In this document: one piece after another, positions 1 through 8,142 of the stretch
Layout of the letters: each line of letters opens with the position of its first letter
How positions within the stretch are numbered: the first letter of the stretch is position 1
NCBI GenBank assembly: GCA_945860265.1
Contig: CAMAQF010000033.1
Span: 1-41,641, forward strand
Direction: 5' to 3'
DNA: 41,641 bases
DNA from: Emticicia agri
GTDB lineage: Bacteria; Bacteroidota; Bacteroidia; Cytophagales; Spirosomataceae
Program-made: the position numbers and the translations under genes
The notes under the pieces: generated by a model
The model's input: only the letters and a program-made list of their open reading frames with translations
Told to the model about the DNA's origin: nothing
Databases searched by the model: none

Positions 1-203
1 ACCATATTTTTTGCTTCATCAATTGTCAGTCCATCTTTAAGTTGATATCTTATCAAAACTTTGGTATAATGCCGATTTCGCCCGTTTTTCTTGACATCGG
101 CACGTTTTTTATTGCGTTTGTCTTGCACGATTCGCTCTAAATTATTCAAATCAATATTCTATTAAATATCATTAATCGAAGTACGTCTAGGTATAAATTT
201 CAT
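1..203 (-). pseudogene. Left-edge gene remnant with two in-frame stops
   Basis: Reading leftward from an ATG at 203 gives 13 codons (MKFIPRRTSINDI). Two adjacent stop codons follow (TAA at 164-162, TAG at 161-159), and then the same frame stays open to the window edge. The downstream part is basic and looks protein-like (it includes NNLERIVQDKRNKKR and HYTKVLIRYQLKDGLTIDEA). Either this is a gene disrupted near its 5' end, or a gene starting at the TTG at 149 whose body lies outside the window. I do not recognise the family. The short upstream peptide could be chance. Confidence 0.3.
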
Positions 204-301
204 TTTATTTTAACAATAAATTGATAAAAAGTTTAATAATTTAATTTTGCATGTAGCGTTAATTTTACTCAATAATCATTTTTTAATTTTTCAATAACTT
301 A

Positions 302-427
302 CCGCTTTAGCTGGTAGATACTTGAAATAACAATAAAATCATCGCTTTAGTCAAGCATTAGCTTATGCATTTTGACTAAAGTCAATTCCTAAATTACCTT
401 CATCCAACCTCCAACTAAAGCAGGCGG
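302..427. repeat. Nested inverted repeats, REP/BIME-like intergenic element
   Basis: Arms CTTTAGTCAA (345-354) and TTGACTAAAG (372-381) are perfect inverted repeats. An inner GCAT/ATGC pair (355-358 and 365-368) extends the hairpin. Outer arms CCGCTTTAG (302-310) and CTAAAGCAGGCGG (415-427) form a second, imperfect dyad around it. Four CTTTAG/CTAAAG units in 125 bp between two genes resemble the mobile intergenic repeats (REP elements, moved by RAYT-type Y1 transposases) of Bacteroidota. That family link is inference. Confidence 0.4.
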
Positions 428-475
428 CAATTTATTTTATGATTTTCAAACCTTAGATTACAGTTAAAACATATT

Positions 476-1933
476 TTACTTGTCTCTCATCGCCTTACTC
501 TGCCGAATCATTTCAACCGTAAAATCAATCACGCTTGTATTGTTTTTCAGTAGTTCTTCACGATTGCGATTTACTTCATAATCAGGTTGTAGAAAAAAGT
601 CTTTGTTTGTATTATTTGGCAAATTATGACTAATTTTCATCAAAGGCGTATGCACAATAAATTTTGTGTTTGGTAGCTTGAAATCCTGCCAATTTACCGC
701 AAAACTTCCCCAACTCGCACCACCCACTTGCTGCCCAATTATTTTTTCGGGGATTCCTAAATCTTTTGCTAAATTGAGTGTAAAAGTGGTTGCCGAATAA
801 CAACCTGGGTCAGTTATGAAATATGTTTTTCCTCGATAACTTAATTGTTTTTTCGGTTTTTGTTTGTCATTCCGTTTGCTTACCCGATACATAAACTCCT
901 TATCACGTTTCATAAAACCCAGCCACATTATCAATGGAGGACCAATATAGTACGATTTGAAAAGTGTAAAATAGGATTTTTTCTTCAAAGCTAAAGTGTC
1001 AACCAAAGTAAAAGGTTTTGGCGAAAGGTATTTTAGAAAACGAGAAATATTCGGAATAAATCCACCGCCATTGGCTCTAAAATCAATAATCAGATGTTCT
1101 ACTTTGAGGTCTTTTATTGATTTGAATCTGGCTCGCAAAACCCGCTTGAATTTCTGATTGTTCAAATCCAGAAACTTTCCATTCATTGAAAATTCCGTGA
1201 CATCTAATTTAGCTATATGATTGAGACTATCAATGATTTTTAGCGAAAGATTGGGTCGATTTAGATTTTTGTAGCGTTTTTTGTCAATTTTAAGAATTTC
1301 TTTGTTCGTCTGGCAAGCTACTTTTTTACCGAAAATAGTATCGTTTTTGGGTAAACGGTAAGTGATTTTAATCGAATCAACTTCTCCAAAGTACCTTTTG
1401 AAATAAGTCGGAAAAGCACTTGCAGTGTAGTAGTCTTTTACGTGTTCATTGGCATTATCACTCGAAACAAATGCTTTGAGTTTCTGCATTAATTGACCAA
1501 CTGGTTCGTCGTTGAAAGCCAAAACTTCACTTCCTCGAATGATTGTTGAATCAGCTGAATAATTCAAGGCTAAATAGTAATTTTTATCAATTTTTCGTAG
1601 ATAAAAAGGTACAAACTTGGCATCTTTTTTATTGAATCGCTTCTTATCATATCTCAGATTGGTGTGTCCATCTTTTACGTCGGTCACTAATTGAGATAAA
1701 ACTCTAAATGTTTCTAAGTAGTTAAGTGGCTGATTGATAGAGTTATAGAGTGAATCATACATCTGTTCGTATGCATCTTTCTTCACATAAAAATACATTC
1801 CTGGATGTATTTTCTCGAACCGTTTTTTCAGAAACGCCATATCTGTCCGAATCTCTTCTGGCATAAAACTATTTTTTGATTTTTGTGCTTGCAAAAAAAG
1901 TGGAAATAGTGTAAGAATGAAAAACTTTTGCAT
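476..1933 (-). CDS. Secreted S41-family peptidase-like protein (first of a tandem pair)
   Basis: 485 aa with an N-terminal signal peptide ending near FLQAQ (residues 1-17), so probably exported to the periplasm or cell surface. The layout is that of tail-specific (S41) peptidases: an N-terminal helical part with DGHTNL (88-93), a PDZ-like segment around IIRGSEVLAFNDEPV (131-145), and a C-terminal catalytic fold with LIIDFRANGGG (281-291). The likely nucleophile is Ser380 in GCYSATTF. It ends with LQPDYEV (448-454), seen in related Bacteroidota proteins. The Lys of CtpA-type enzymes is not obvious after the Ser, so it may work like tricorn/IRBP-type S41 members or be inactive. The neighbouring gene 101 bp upstream is a paralogue with the same motifs. 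Substrate unknown. The start is the ATG directly before the signal peptide; I found no TAnnTTTG element upstream, so it may be cotranscribed. Confidence 0.85.
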   Translation of the reverse strand: MQKFFILTLFPLFLQAQKSKNSFMPEEIRTDMAFLKKRFEKIHPGMYFYVKKDAYEQMYDSLYNSINQPLNYLETFRVLSQLVTDVKDGHTNLRYDKKRFNKKDAKFVPFYLRKIDKNYYLALNYSADSTIIRGSEVLAFNDEPVGQLMQKLKAFVSSDNANEHVKDYYTASAFPTYFKRYFGEVDSIKITYRLPKNDTIFGKKVACQTNKEILKIDKKRYKNLNRPNLSLKIIDSLNHIAKLDVTEFSMNGKFLDLNNQKFKRVLRARFKSIKDLKVEHLIIDFRANGGGFIPNISRFLKYLSPKPFTLVDTLALKKKSYFTLFKSYYIGPPLIMWLGFMKRDKEFMYRVSKRNDKQKPKKQLSYRGKTYFITDPGCYSATTFTLNLAKDLGIPEKIIGQQVGGASWGSFAVNWQDFKLPNTKFIVHTPLMKISHNLPNNTNKDFFLQPDYEVNRNREELLKNNTSVIDFTVEMIRQSKAMRDK

Positions 1934-2034
1934 AGTGGTTCCTTTCTGGTGTACTGGATATTAGTGTATTTTTTATTGGTTAATAAAAATTTCTTGATTT
2001 GTACTTTTTACAACGGACAGTTGACTATATAAAA

Positions 2035-3546
2035 TCACCTAATTTTAATTTTGTTTTTAATCAAATTGAGTGTGTATTTCAGCACCGTATCTTCATTATT
2101 CAAAAAGTCTTCAATGTTTGAATTTACCTCAAAGTCAGGTTGTAGATTTGGCTTATTGTATTTCTTAGCATCAACATTATAAAGAATCCTGCCTAATGGT
2201 AAGGAAATCTCTAATTCTGTATTTGGTAGTTTTATAGTGGAAAACTGAGCTGCTGAACAACCATCATAAGCACCCCCACAAGTCATACCGACGTAGGTGC
2301 CAACGCCCATATTATGAAGTTTTGAAACCAATAAGGCTGCAGCAGAAAACGTACCGCCATTCATGAGTACATAAACGTTTTTATTAAATCTAAATTCATC
2401 GTGAGGGCGTTGCTTTTGTTGGTATTTACTCTCCAAATAACCGTCCGAATCTCGCACTGTAAATTCCTTATTGAGTCTCGAAGCTGCTTCTTTGGCCAAA
2501 TATGCATCATATTTTTTATAATCTTGCTTGAGTCTTTGCAAGCCCTCATCGCGAAAACCTATTTTGTAGGCTTCGAATGGTTGATTGGCAAAATATCGCA
2601 GAAAGAAAATCGAATAGTCAATAATTCCGCCTGAGTTTCCTCTTAAATCCAAAATCAAGTTTTCGATTTTATTCTCTTCCAACTTTCTAAAAATTTTGCG
2701 AGTTTCGCTTTCAAAATTGGTACTTCGTCCATAATCTTTTAAACCATACATAAACGAGCGAATATCGACCATCGCAACTTTTTGGCTTGAATCAATGACC
2801 CGATAAGATACAATTCCCGTTGTATCTTCGTCAACGTCAGGATAACGAGTTTCAAGCATTTTTTCCATAAAATCTACACTCTGTCCTTCAATTTTACTAG
2901 TTTTCGACTTTTTTTGCCCTTGCTTTTGATATGTTACGATAAAAGATTCTTCTTCACCTTTCCATAAATAATACAATTTTCTAAATTCTCGAATCGCATA
3001 ATATTTTCTTGCATTTGGGTTTGTACCATCGCCATTATAATAAGAAATGTTTTCAAGTTGCTTCAAGATTTCCATGACAGGTTGTCCATTTATTTCCAAG
3101 ATTTCAGTGCCCCGAGTAATTTTTTTATCGGCCGAATAATTTCGAGAAACTAACAATTGATTATTGATATAACGCACACTAAACGGAAAATACTTCGGAC
3201 GTTCGGTGAACGAATTGCTCTTAGAAAGCAATCTGCGGTCGGGCGACATGTGCGTATGTCCGCAAGCAACGGCCTGCACCAAGGGCAAAAATGTAAAATA
3301 GGCTTCTCGGAGTGAATATCGTCCCGAAACTCTTTGTAGAAGAGAATCTTGCATGAAAGCGAATTGCTCCTTAGAAATATATTTATTTGGGTCGGGGTGG
3401 TATTTTTCAATCTCGTTTTTTAGATTTTCAAGGTCTTCTTTTATCTGGTCTGCCGTATAGGTTTGCGAAAAACTGCTCAACTGGCTGACTAACAGTAAAA
3501 TAAGTAAAATATATCTCGCTTTTATATTCATTTTAGCTTTTTTCAT
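2035..3546 (-). CDS. Secreted S41-family peptidase-like protein (second of a tandem pair)
   Basis: 503 aa with a signal peptide (hydrophobic residues 12-26, cleavage near SSFSQ). The motifs parallel the downstream paralogue: GHTHM (96-100), a PDZ-like segment ITRGTEILEINGQPV (143-157), LILDLRGNSGG (297-307), candidate nucleophile Ser401 in GGTFSAAA, and LQPDFEV (468-474). As in the paralogue, the Lys expected in CtpA/CtpB-type dyads is not evident; the corresponding stretch is TCGGAYDGCSAA (422-433). Sequence between motifs differs a lot, so this is an old duplication rather than a recent one. A promoter element TAGATTTG sits 5 nt before the ATG at 3546 with a TTG 23 nt further upstream, which supports this start over the internal Met6. 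It is the first gene of the pair and may drive both. The role is unknown; probably processing or turnover of exported proteins or peptides. Confidence 0.85.
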   Translation of the reverse strand: MKKAKMNIKARYILLILLLVSQLSSFSQTYTADQIKEDLENLKNEIEKYHPDPNKYISKEQFAFMQDSLLQRVSGRYSLREAYFTFLPLVQAVACGHTHMSPDRRLLSKSNSFTERPKYFPFSVRYINNQLLVSRNYSADKKITRGTEILEINGQPVMEILKQLENISYYNGDGTNPNARKYYAIREFRKLYYLWKGEEESFIVTYQKQGQKKSKTSKIEGQSVDFMEKMLETRYPDVDEDTTGIVSYRVIDSSQKVAMVDIRSFMYGLKDYGRSTNFESETRKIFRKLEENKIENLILDLRGNSGGIIDYSIFFLRYFANQPFEAYKIGFRDEGLQRLKQDYKKYDAYLAKEAASRLNKEFTVRDSDGYLESKYQQKQRPHDEFRFNKNVYVLMNGGTFSAAALLVSKLHNMGVGTYVGMTCGGAYDGCSAAQFSTIKLPNTELEISLPLGRILYNVDAKKYNKPNLQPDFEVNSNIEDFLNNEDTVLKYTLNLIKNKIKIR

Positions 3547-3551
3547 AAACT

Positions 3552-3585
3552 CAAATCTACTTTAAAATAACTATTATTTTAGCAA
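3552..3585 (-). promoter_or_regulatory. Bacteroidota-type promoter of second S41 gene, leaderless spacing
   Basis: Read leftward, TTG (3585-3583), 23 nt, TAGATTTG (3559-3552), 5 nt, ATG (3546). It matches the Bacteroidota -33/-7 pattern (TTG, about 17-23 nt, TAnnTTTG). With a transcription start 5-7 nt after the -7 element, the mRNA would begin at or next to the ATG. Confidence 0.6.
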
Positions 3586-3656
3586 CACGAACGATTTATT
3601 GTTCTTTAGTAAGCGAAATCCCCCTTTAGGCGTTAGGGGTTGTTGTTTTTTTTTAC

Positions 3657-3664
3657 TAATTTTG
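3657..3664 (+). promoter_or_regulatory. Putative -7 element of the nusB operon
   Basis: TAATTTTG fits TAnnTTTG and lies 33 nt before the nusB ATG. No TTG is placed at the usual distance (TTG copies at 3640 and 3643 are too close), so the -33 box is weak. Confidence 0.45.
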
Positions 3665-3697
3665 ACCCACAATAAAACTTCAGTTCTTTGAACACCT

Positions 3698-4834
3698 ATG
3701 CTTAACAGACGCCTCATACGGATTCGTGCGATGCAATCCCTATTTGCTTATAAGCAAGCTGAGGGTGCGAATTTCCAGTTAGCTATTGACTTAATTGCCG
3801 TCCATTTTTCTCCAAATTTAAATTCAATGGAATTTCAAGATAAAGAGAAACTTGAAGGATTGAAAAAATTAGGTCAAAATCTTTTTCAAGAAGCTTTTTC
3901 TCGACAAGAAACCGAAAAGTTTGATGCACCCGATGAAGTGTTGAGAATGGTCGAAAAAGCAAAAGATTTTTACCTTCTTAAAAACCGGAAAGACGTTCAG
4001 CACTACGCTGGCCGCATGGTAATTGAGGCAGAAAGGGTATATGAATTATATTTGCAAATCTTATTGCTTTTTTTAGAACTTGGTAAGCGTGCCAATCAAG
4101 ATAGTAATGGCGAAGGAAAATCAAAACTTATTGATAACCAAGTTATTAAGGCTCTAAGTCAAGATAAATCACTAGAAGTTCTGTGTAGCCGTCGAAGTAT
4201 TAGTTTGGGCAATGAACAAGTTTTTGTGGCCAAGCTGTACCGTGAGGTTATTCGATCAAATGACCGTTACCAAGAATATGTGTCAAAAACCAATCATACG
4301 CTCGAGGAAGACTTTGCGATTTTGAAATATCTACTCAAAAACGTAATATTGAAACAGGAAATTGCGTGGGAGTTTTTCGAAAAGCAAGATTTATATTGGA
4401 TTGACGACATCGAAACCCTCAGAGCTGCAGTAACTCATACTTTTCAGGCACTGGTGGAAGATGGTAAATTAAAATTTGTAATTTTAGACGATGAATGGGA
4501 AGAAAGAAAAGAATTTTTACAAACTTTGTATCATAAAAGTATTCTCGAAGCCAAATATTTAGAAGATATTCTGATTCCAAAACTCAAAAATTGGGAAATC
4601 GAGCGTATTGCAACCACTGACCATATTTTATTGAAAATGGCAGTAGTTGAAATGATTAATTATCCGAGTATTCCAGTAAAGGTGACGATCAACGAAATTA
4701 TCGAAATCGCCAAAGATTATAGTACACCAAAAAGTGGGCAGTTTGTCAATGGTATTTTAGATGGAGTATCCAAAGACCTCAAAGAATCGGGTAAACTTCG
4801 TAAGAGTGGTAGAGGTATGTTGGATAATAAATAA
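3698..4834 (+). CDS. nusB: Transcription antitermination factor NusB
   Basis: 378 aa, far longer than the roughly 140 aa of E. coli NusB, which is usual for Bacteroidota homologues. It opens with LNRRLIRIRAMQSLFAY, the NusB start motif. The middle is a lineage-specific helical insertion. The C-terminal NusB core (about 240-365) contains DHILLKMAVVEMI, PVKVTINEIIEIAKDY and PKSGQFVNGILD, the conserved RNA/NusE-binding surface. NusB with NusE (S10) binds boxA RNA and supports antitermination in rRNA operons in the cytoplasm. It is the first gene of a same-strand run with a YtxH-like gene, a DUF1573 gene and yajC, an order often kept in Bacteroidota. The start is supported by the -7 element 33 nt upstream. 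Confidence 0.95.
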   Translation: MLNRRLIRIRAMQSLFAYKQAEGANFQLAIDLIAVHFSPNLNSMEFQDKEKLEGLKKLGQNLFQEAFSRQETEKFDAPDEVLRMVEKAKDFYLLKNRKDVQHYAGRMVIEAERVYELYLQILLLFLELGKRANQDSNGEGKSKLIDNQVIKALSQDKSLEVLCSRRSISLGNEQVFVAKLYREVIRSNDRYQEYVSKTNHTLEEDFAILKYLLKNVILKQEIAWEFFEKQDLYWIDDIETLRAAVTHTFQALVEDGKLKFVILDDEWEERKEFLQTLYHKSILEAKYLEDILIPKLKNWEIERIATTDHILLKMAVVEMINYPSIPVKVTINEIIEIAKDYSTPKSGQFVNGILDGVSKDLKESGKLRKSGRGMLDNK

Positions 4835-4926
4835 GTCTAAAAAAGAGATCTCAATAAATAAGTACTAGTTTTAGTGAGAATTTTACTCACTCATTCAAAT
4901 ATTCTAACATTTACTCATTAAATTTT

Positions 4927-5247
4927 ATGAGCAATTCATCAAGAACTTTCATTGCATTTTTGGCTGGAGTAGCTACAGGAGCAGCTATCGGAATTTTGTA
5001 CGCACCCGAAAAAGGTGAAATAACTCGAGATAAACTTTCATTCCGTCTATCGAAATACCGTGAACAATTACAGAAATTCATCAACGACCTCATCGAAAGA
5101 GGCGACGAAGTAGCGATGGAAGTAGTTGGAGGAGATAGTTCGGCTAAAGCTGAAGGGCAAAAAGTAGTAAGCGAAGCCCGCATAAAAGCAGAAAAATTAC
5201 TCGAAGATGTAGAATCTTTGATGAGCCAAATTAAATCAAAAAACTAA
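4927..5247 (+). CDS. YtxH domain protein (small membrane-anchored coiled-coil protein)
   Basis: 106 aa. A single glycine/alanine-rich membrane segment at about residues 8-25 (AFLAGVATGAAIGILYAPEKG) is followed by a charged helical tail rich in Lys and Glu. The small-residue membrane helix ending in the LYAPEKG turn is the hallmark of the YtxH family (gas-vesicle/YtxH-like). The biochemical role of the family is not settled; members are linked to envelope stress in some bacteria. It lies 92 bp after nusB and 157 bp before the DUF1573 gene, on the same strand. The start has an AT-rich region before it and no clear Shine-Dalgarno sequence, which is common in this phylum. Confidence 0.8.
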   Translation: MSNSSRTFIAFLAGVATGAAIGILYAPEKGEITRDKLSFRLSKYREQLQKFINDLIERGDEVAMEVVGGDSSAKAEGQKVVSEARIKAEKLLEDVESLMSQIKSKN

Positions 5248-5297
5248 CAGGATTTATAATATTTTAAGATTAACAAAAATTAATATAAAATTTTGAC

Positions 5298-5352
5298 AAT
5301 CTGAAAAAGTTACATTTATTATCTAATCATCACACTTTCAAATTGTCAGATT
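5298..5352 (+). promoter_or_regulatory. Stem-loop with competing pairings before the DUF1573 gene
   Basis: AATCTGA (5298-5304) can pair with TCAGATT (5346-5352), with AAAGT/ACTTT pairing inside. TGACAAT (5294-5300) can instead pair with ATTGTCA (5342-5348), sharing bases with the first pairing. It sits 52 nt before the start codon. It may be a terminator for the upstream genes or a leader structure. Confidence 0.3.
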
Positions 5353-5404
5353 ACCTTGATTTTAAAGTAATTAATGTTCAAAATATAACAGATTATAAAA
5401 CGAG

Positions 5405-5887
5405 ATGAAAAAGGCATTTTTAGCTTTTACTTCAACAATTATTCTCGCAGGAATGAATTTTTCTTGCAACCTAATTGATTCAAAAAGCCAAACTGGAATG
5501 AGCAAAGAAGACTCATTAGCGGCTATGGCGAATGCTCCAGTAATGGAGTTTGATAAAGAAGTGGTTGATTTCGGAACACTCACCGAAGGTGATACAGTTT
5601 CCCATGTATTTAAATTTAAAAATATTGGTAAAAGTGCATTAACAATTACCAATGTGCAAGTGCAGTGTGGTTGTACAGTTGCTTCAAAACCTGATCATCC
5701 GATTGGAGTAGGTCAGTCAGACCAAATCACCGTTCGTTTTAATAGTCAAGGAAAAGCGGGTACAAATAAAAAATTTGTTACAATATACTCTAATGCCAAT
5801 CCTCCACAAACAGTTTTGGCTTTCACCGCAATCGTTTATGGGAAAGATATTTCAGATTCTACCAAAGCTAATTTAAAATCAATTTAA
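5405..5887 (+). CDS. DUF1573 domain lipoprotein
   Basis: 160 aa. The signal peptide ends in a lipobox-like GMNFSC (Cys21), so it is probably a lipidated periplasmic or outer-membrane protein. Residues about 47-145 form a DUF1573 domain, an Ig-like (ASPM/SPD-2/Hydin-type) fold: MEFDKEVVDFGTLTEGD, then HVFKFKNIGKSALTITNVQ, the conserved CGCTVA, and a final strand near VLAFTAIVYG. The function of DUF1573 is unknown; such proteins are abundant in Bacteroidota envelopes. Located between the YtxH-like gene and yajC, in an order seen in related genomes. The start is the only Met giving a complete signal peptide. Confidence 0.88.
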   Translation: MKKAFLAFTSTIILAGMNFSCNLIDSKSQTGMSKEDSLAAMANAPVMEFDKEVVDFGTLTEGDTVSHVFKFKNIGKSALTITNVQVQCGCTVASKPDHPIGVGQSDQITVRFNSQGKAGTNKKFVTIYSNANPPQTVLAFTAIVYGKDISDSTKANLKSI

Positions 5888-5953
5888 AAGTTATAAAAGG
5901 CTAAATATTTATCCAAATTAAAATAAATATATTCTAATCAAAAATCAAAAATA

Positions 5954-6232
5954 ATGATTCTTTTACAAGCTCAAGGTGGAAACAGTATGTTTTCGATAGT
6001 GATGATGGTCGGCATGATTGTAGTATTCTACTTCTTCATGATTCGTCCACAACAAAAAAAGTCAAGTGACCAAAAGAAAATGGTTGAGGAGTTGAAAGAA
6101 GGAGACGAAATCGTAACTCTCGGTGGAATGCACGGCAAAATAGTATCAAAAGATGAATTAACTGTTACAATTTCAGCTGGTGGCGGTGCAAGATTGACTT
6201 TCGATAAAACTTCAGTCGCAAGAAAAAAGTAA
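5954..6232 (+). CDS. yajC: Preprotein translocase subunit YajC
   Basis: 92 aa, the normal length for YajC. One N-terminal membrane helix (about 11-28), then the diagnostic FYFFMIRPQQKK and a cytoplasmic part with EELKEGDEIVTLGGMHGKI. YajC is an accessory subunit of the SecDF-YajC complex that helps SecYEG export and insert proteins. secD/secF are not in the window. It is the last gene of the nusB run, 66 bp after the DUF1573 gene, and is followed by a hairpin. Confidence 0.95.
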   Translation: MILLQAQGGNSMFSIVMMVGMIVVFYFFMIRPQQKKSSDQKKMVEELKEGDEIVTLGGMHGKIVSKDELTVTISAGGGARLTFDKTSVARKK

Positions 6233-6254
6233 AAAATATATAATTAGTCCGATT

Positions 6255-6306
6255 TCGATATTCCACAACTAGCAGAAATTAATTTCTATTAAATGTAGAA
6301 TATCGA
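6255..6306 (+). terminator. Hairpin after yajC
   Basis: TCGATATTC (6255-6263) and GAATATCGA (6298-6306) are perfect 9-bp inverted arms around a second 14-bp palindrome, AGAAATTAATTTCT (6274-6287). It starts 22 bp after the yajC stop, so a transcription end is likely, but no long U-tract follows. Confidence 0.4.
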
Positions 6307-6795
6307 TTATTGACTTAAAAGATGAATATTAAAACCTTAACTCTGTGTTTTTTAGAGGTATTCGTATTTTAGCTTTTAAACTCTCTGAACAAGTCGGGAT
6401 ATTCTGCATAAATTGGATATCCACTTATAAATAAGTATTACGATTCACTTTACATTTCCACGAAACCTTTACCGAAGCAATTAAATGTAAGCTACATTCA
6501 AGTCACAAATGCAACTTTTGGGTTTAAAATTATATTATTAAAATCTTTGTTATATCTAGCCTAATAAATATATCTCCAAGCGAGATTCATTTTTAAGAGC
6601 CAGAGTTAGTTTTGAAGAAATATAATGATACAATTTATCTCAAAGTGCCAGTTCGCTAATAAATTTTGATGATAAAATAATAATTATTTCACCTTAGAAC
6701 GGTTTGGTAAAACCAAGTGCTGAAAAGGCTTTTGTAAGTTTTGAAGTTTTTGAGTTATTTAAATAGCTTGGCTAATCCTTAAAAGATAAAAATTC
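6307..6795. other. 489-bp gap without a recognisable gene
   Basis: AT-rich, with stops in all frames. The longest peptide I could follow from an ATG (6321) is 16 residues. Weak signals are a small dyad, TTGGTAAAACCAA, around 6704-6716 and a TTG (6741-6743) spaced 20 nt from a degenerate -7 (TAGCTTGG, 6764-6771), which could serve the DciA gene 24 bp downstream. Confidence 0.5.
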
Positions 6796-7101
6796 ATGGC
6801 ATCTGAAACTACACGTCGTTCGCAGGCAACACCGATGAAAGAAGCTATCGAAGCATTCCTAAAAACATTCGATTTAAAAACTCGCTTCAACGAAACTTAT
6901 TTAATAGCATTTTGGGGACGAATGATGGGCCAAACAATTGCTTCTCGAACCAAAGAAATCTACGTCAAAAACAGAGTTTTATATCTTCGAATCGACTCTT
7001 CTCCGCTTCGTAAAGAACTTTTTATGGCCAAAACTAAGCTACTCGACCTCATAAACAAAGATGTTGGTGAGTCAGTAATTGATGATGTTGTATTTCTTTG
7101 A
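6796..7101 (+). CDS. DciA-like DUF721 protein
   Basis: 101 aa, all DUF721. Recognisable features are AIEAFLKTFDLKTRFNE, a conserved Trp (AFWGRMMGQTIASRTKEIYV), then VLYLRIDSSPLRKELFMAKTKLLDLIN. DUF721 proteins include DciA, which loads or assists the replicative helicase DnaB in bacteria lacking DnaC. Bacteroidota versions are short single-domain forms like this one. It stands alone after a long gap, with the channel gene 81 bp downstream on the same strand. The DciA role is by family analogy. Confidence 0.85.
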   Translation: MASETTRRSQATPMKEAIEAFLKTFDLKTRFNETYLIAFWGRMMGQTIASRTKEIYVKNRVLYLRIDSSPLRKELFMAKTKLLDLINKDVGESVIDDVVFL

Positions 7102-7182
7102 AAACCTTTTTGTAGTAAAATTGTGTTGTTTCTTAAATAACAGAGAATATGTTGGGTGTTCGTTACTTAATATGCCACAATA

Positions 7183-8142
7183 ATGAAGAAAAAAGATTCC
7201 CTCGTAGAGAATGAACGTAATCGTCAAGATTTAGGCTTCGGTACAAAAATGACCGACCGTCAAACGCGTTTAATTACTGGTAATGGTCTGTTTAATGTCA
7301 AGCGTGTCGGGCAGTCGTTTGATGCTTGGCTTAACCTCTACAATCGCCTAATTACAATTCGCTGGAGTACATTTATTGCCATGGTACTCATAGTTTACCT
7401 AATTTTAAATCTATGTTTTGCGAGCCTTTATTATCTCATTGGGGTGGAGCATTTGGCAGGTGTTAATATGACCAACACAGACTCTCAGTTTTGGGATGCC
7501 TTCTTTTTTTCAGCACAATCACTTACTACCGTTGGCTATGGGCGTATAGCTCCCGTTGGTTTTGCTGCCAGTTTCGTAGCTTCTATTGAAGCCCTCAGTG
7601 GTTTAATGCTGTTTGCTTTTATTACGGGTTTATTATACGGTCGTTTTTCTCGCCCAAACCCTCGTATTTTGTTCAGCCGAAATGCTATTATTGCTCCATA
7701 TCTCGACACAAATGCCTTTATGTTCAGAATGGTCAATGAAAAGAGCAATCAAATTATTAACATGATTGTAAGTTTGGATTTTTCAAGAGTAGAAGAAAAG
7801 AATGGAGTCAGAAACAGACAATATTACAGCCTCACCCTCGAACGCTCGAAAGTAAATTTTTTCCCTACAAACTGGACAATTGTTCATGCCATAACCGAGG
7901 ATAGTCCACTTTATGGTGAAACCGCCGAATCGCTCGCCGAAGTTGATGCCGAATTTATGATTTCCACTGAGGGCGTAGATGATACTTTTGCAGATGTAGT
8001 GCACAAACGCCATTCATATTTCAATGATGAACTTGTTTGGGGGGCAAAGTTCAAGCCAATGTTAGAAACTAACCATGACGAAAGTTATATTTTAGATTTA
8101 CGTAAAATTCATAATTACGACCTAGTATCTTTAAATCCATAA
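7183..8142 (+). CDS. Inward-rectifier potassium channel (KirBac type)
   Basis: 319 aa. An N-terminal cytoplasmic segment leads into a slide helix (about 47-58, AWLNLYNRLITI). Then come TM1 (about 62-88), a pore helix, the K+ selectivity filter TTVGYG (115-120), and TM2 (about 128-154). From about 157 to the end is the beta-rich cytoplasmic IRK domain (RPNPRILFSRNAIIAPY, then FRMVNEKSNQIINM). This is the Kir/KirBac architecture and full length, so a functional tetrameric K+ channel of the inner membrane is expected. Gating ligands cannot be read from sequence. It stands between the DUF721 gene and an LD-carboxypeptidase gene with no functional link visible. Confidence 0.93.
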   Translation: MKKKDSLVENERNRQDLGFGTKMTDRQTRLITGNGLFNVKRVGQSFDAWLNLYNRLITIRWSTFIAMVLIVYLILNLCFASLYYLIGVEHLAGVNMTNTDSQFWDAFFFSAQSLTTVGYGRIAPVGFAASFVASIEALSGLMLFAFITGLLYGRFSRPNPRILFSRNAIIAPYLDTNAFMFRMVNEKSNQIINMIVSLDFSRVEEKNGVRNRQYYSLTLERSKVNFFPTNWTIVHAITEDSPLYGETAESLAEVDAEFMISTEGVDDTFADVVHKRHSYFNDELVWGAKFKPMLETNHDESYILDLRKIHNYDLVSLNP

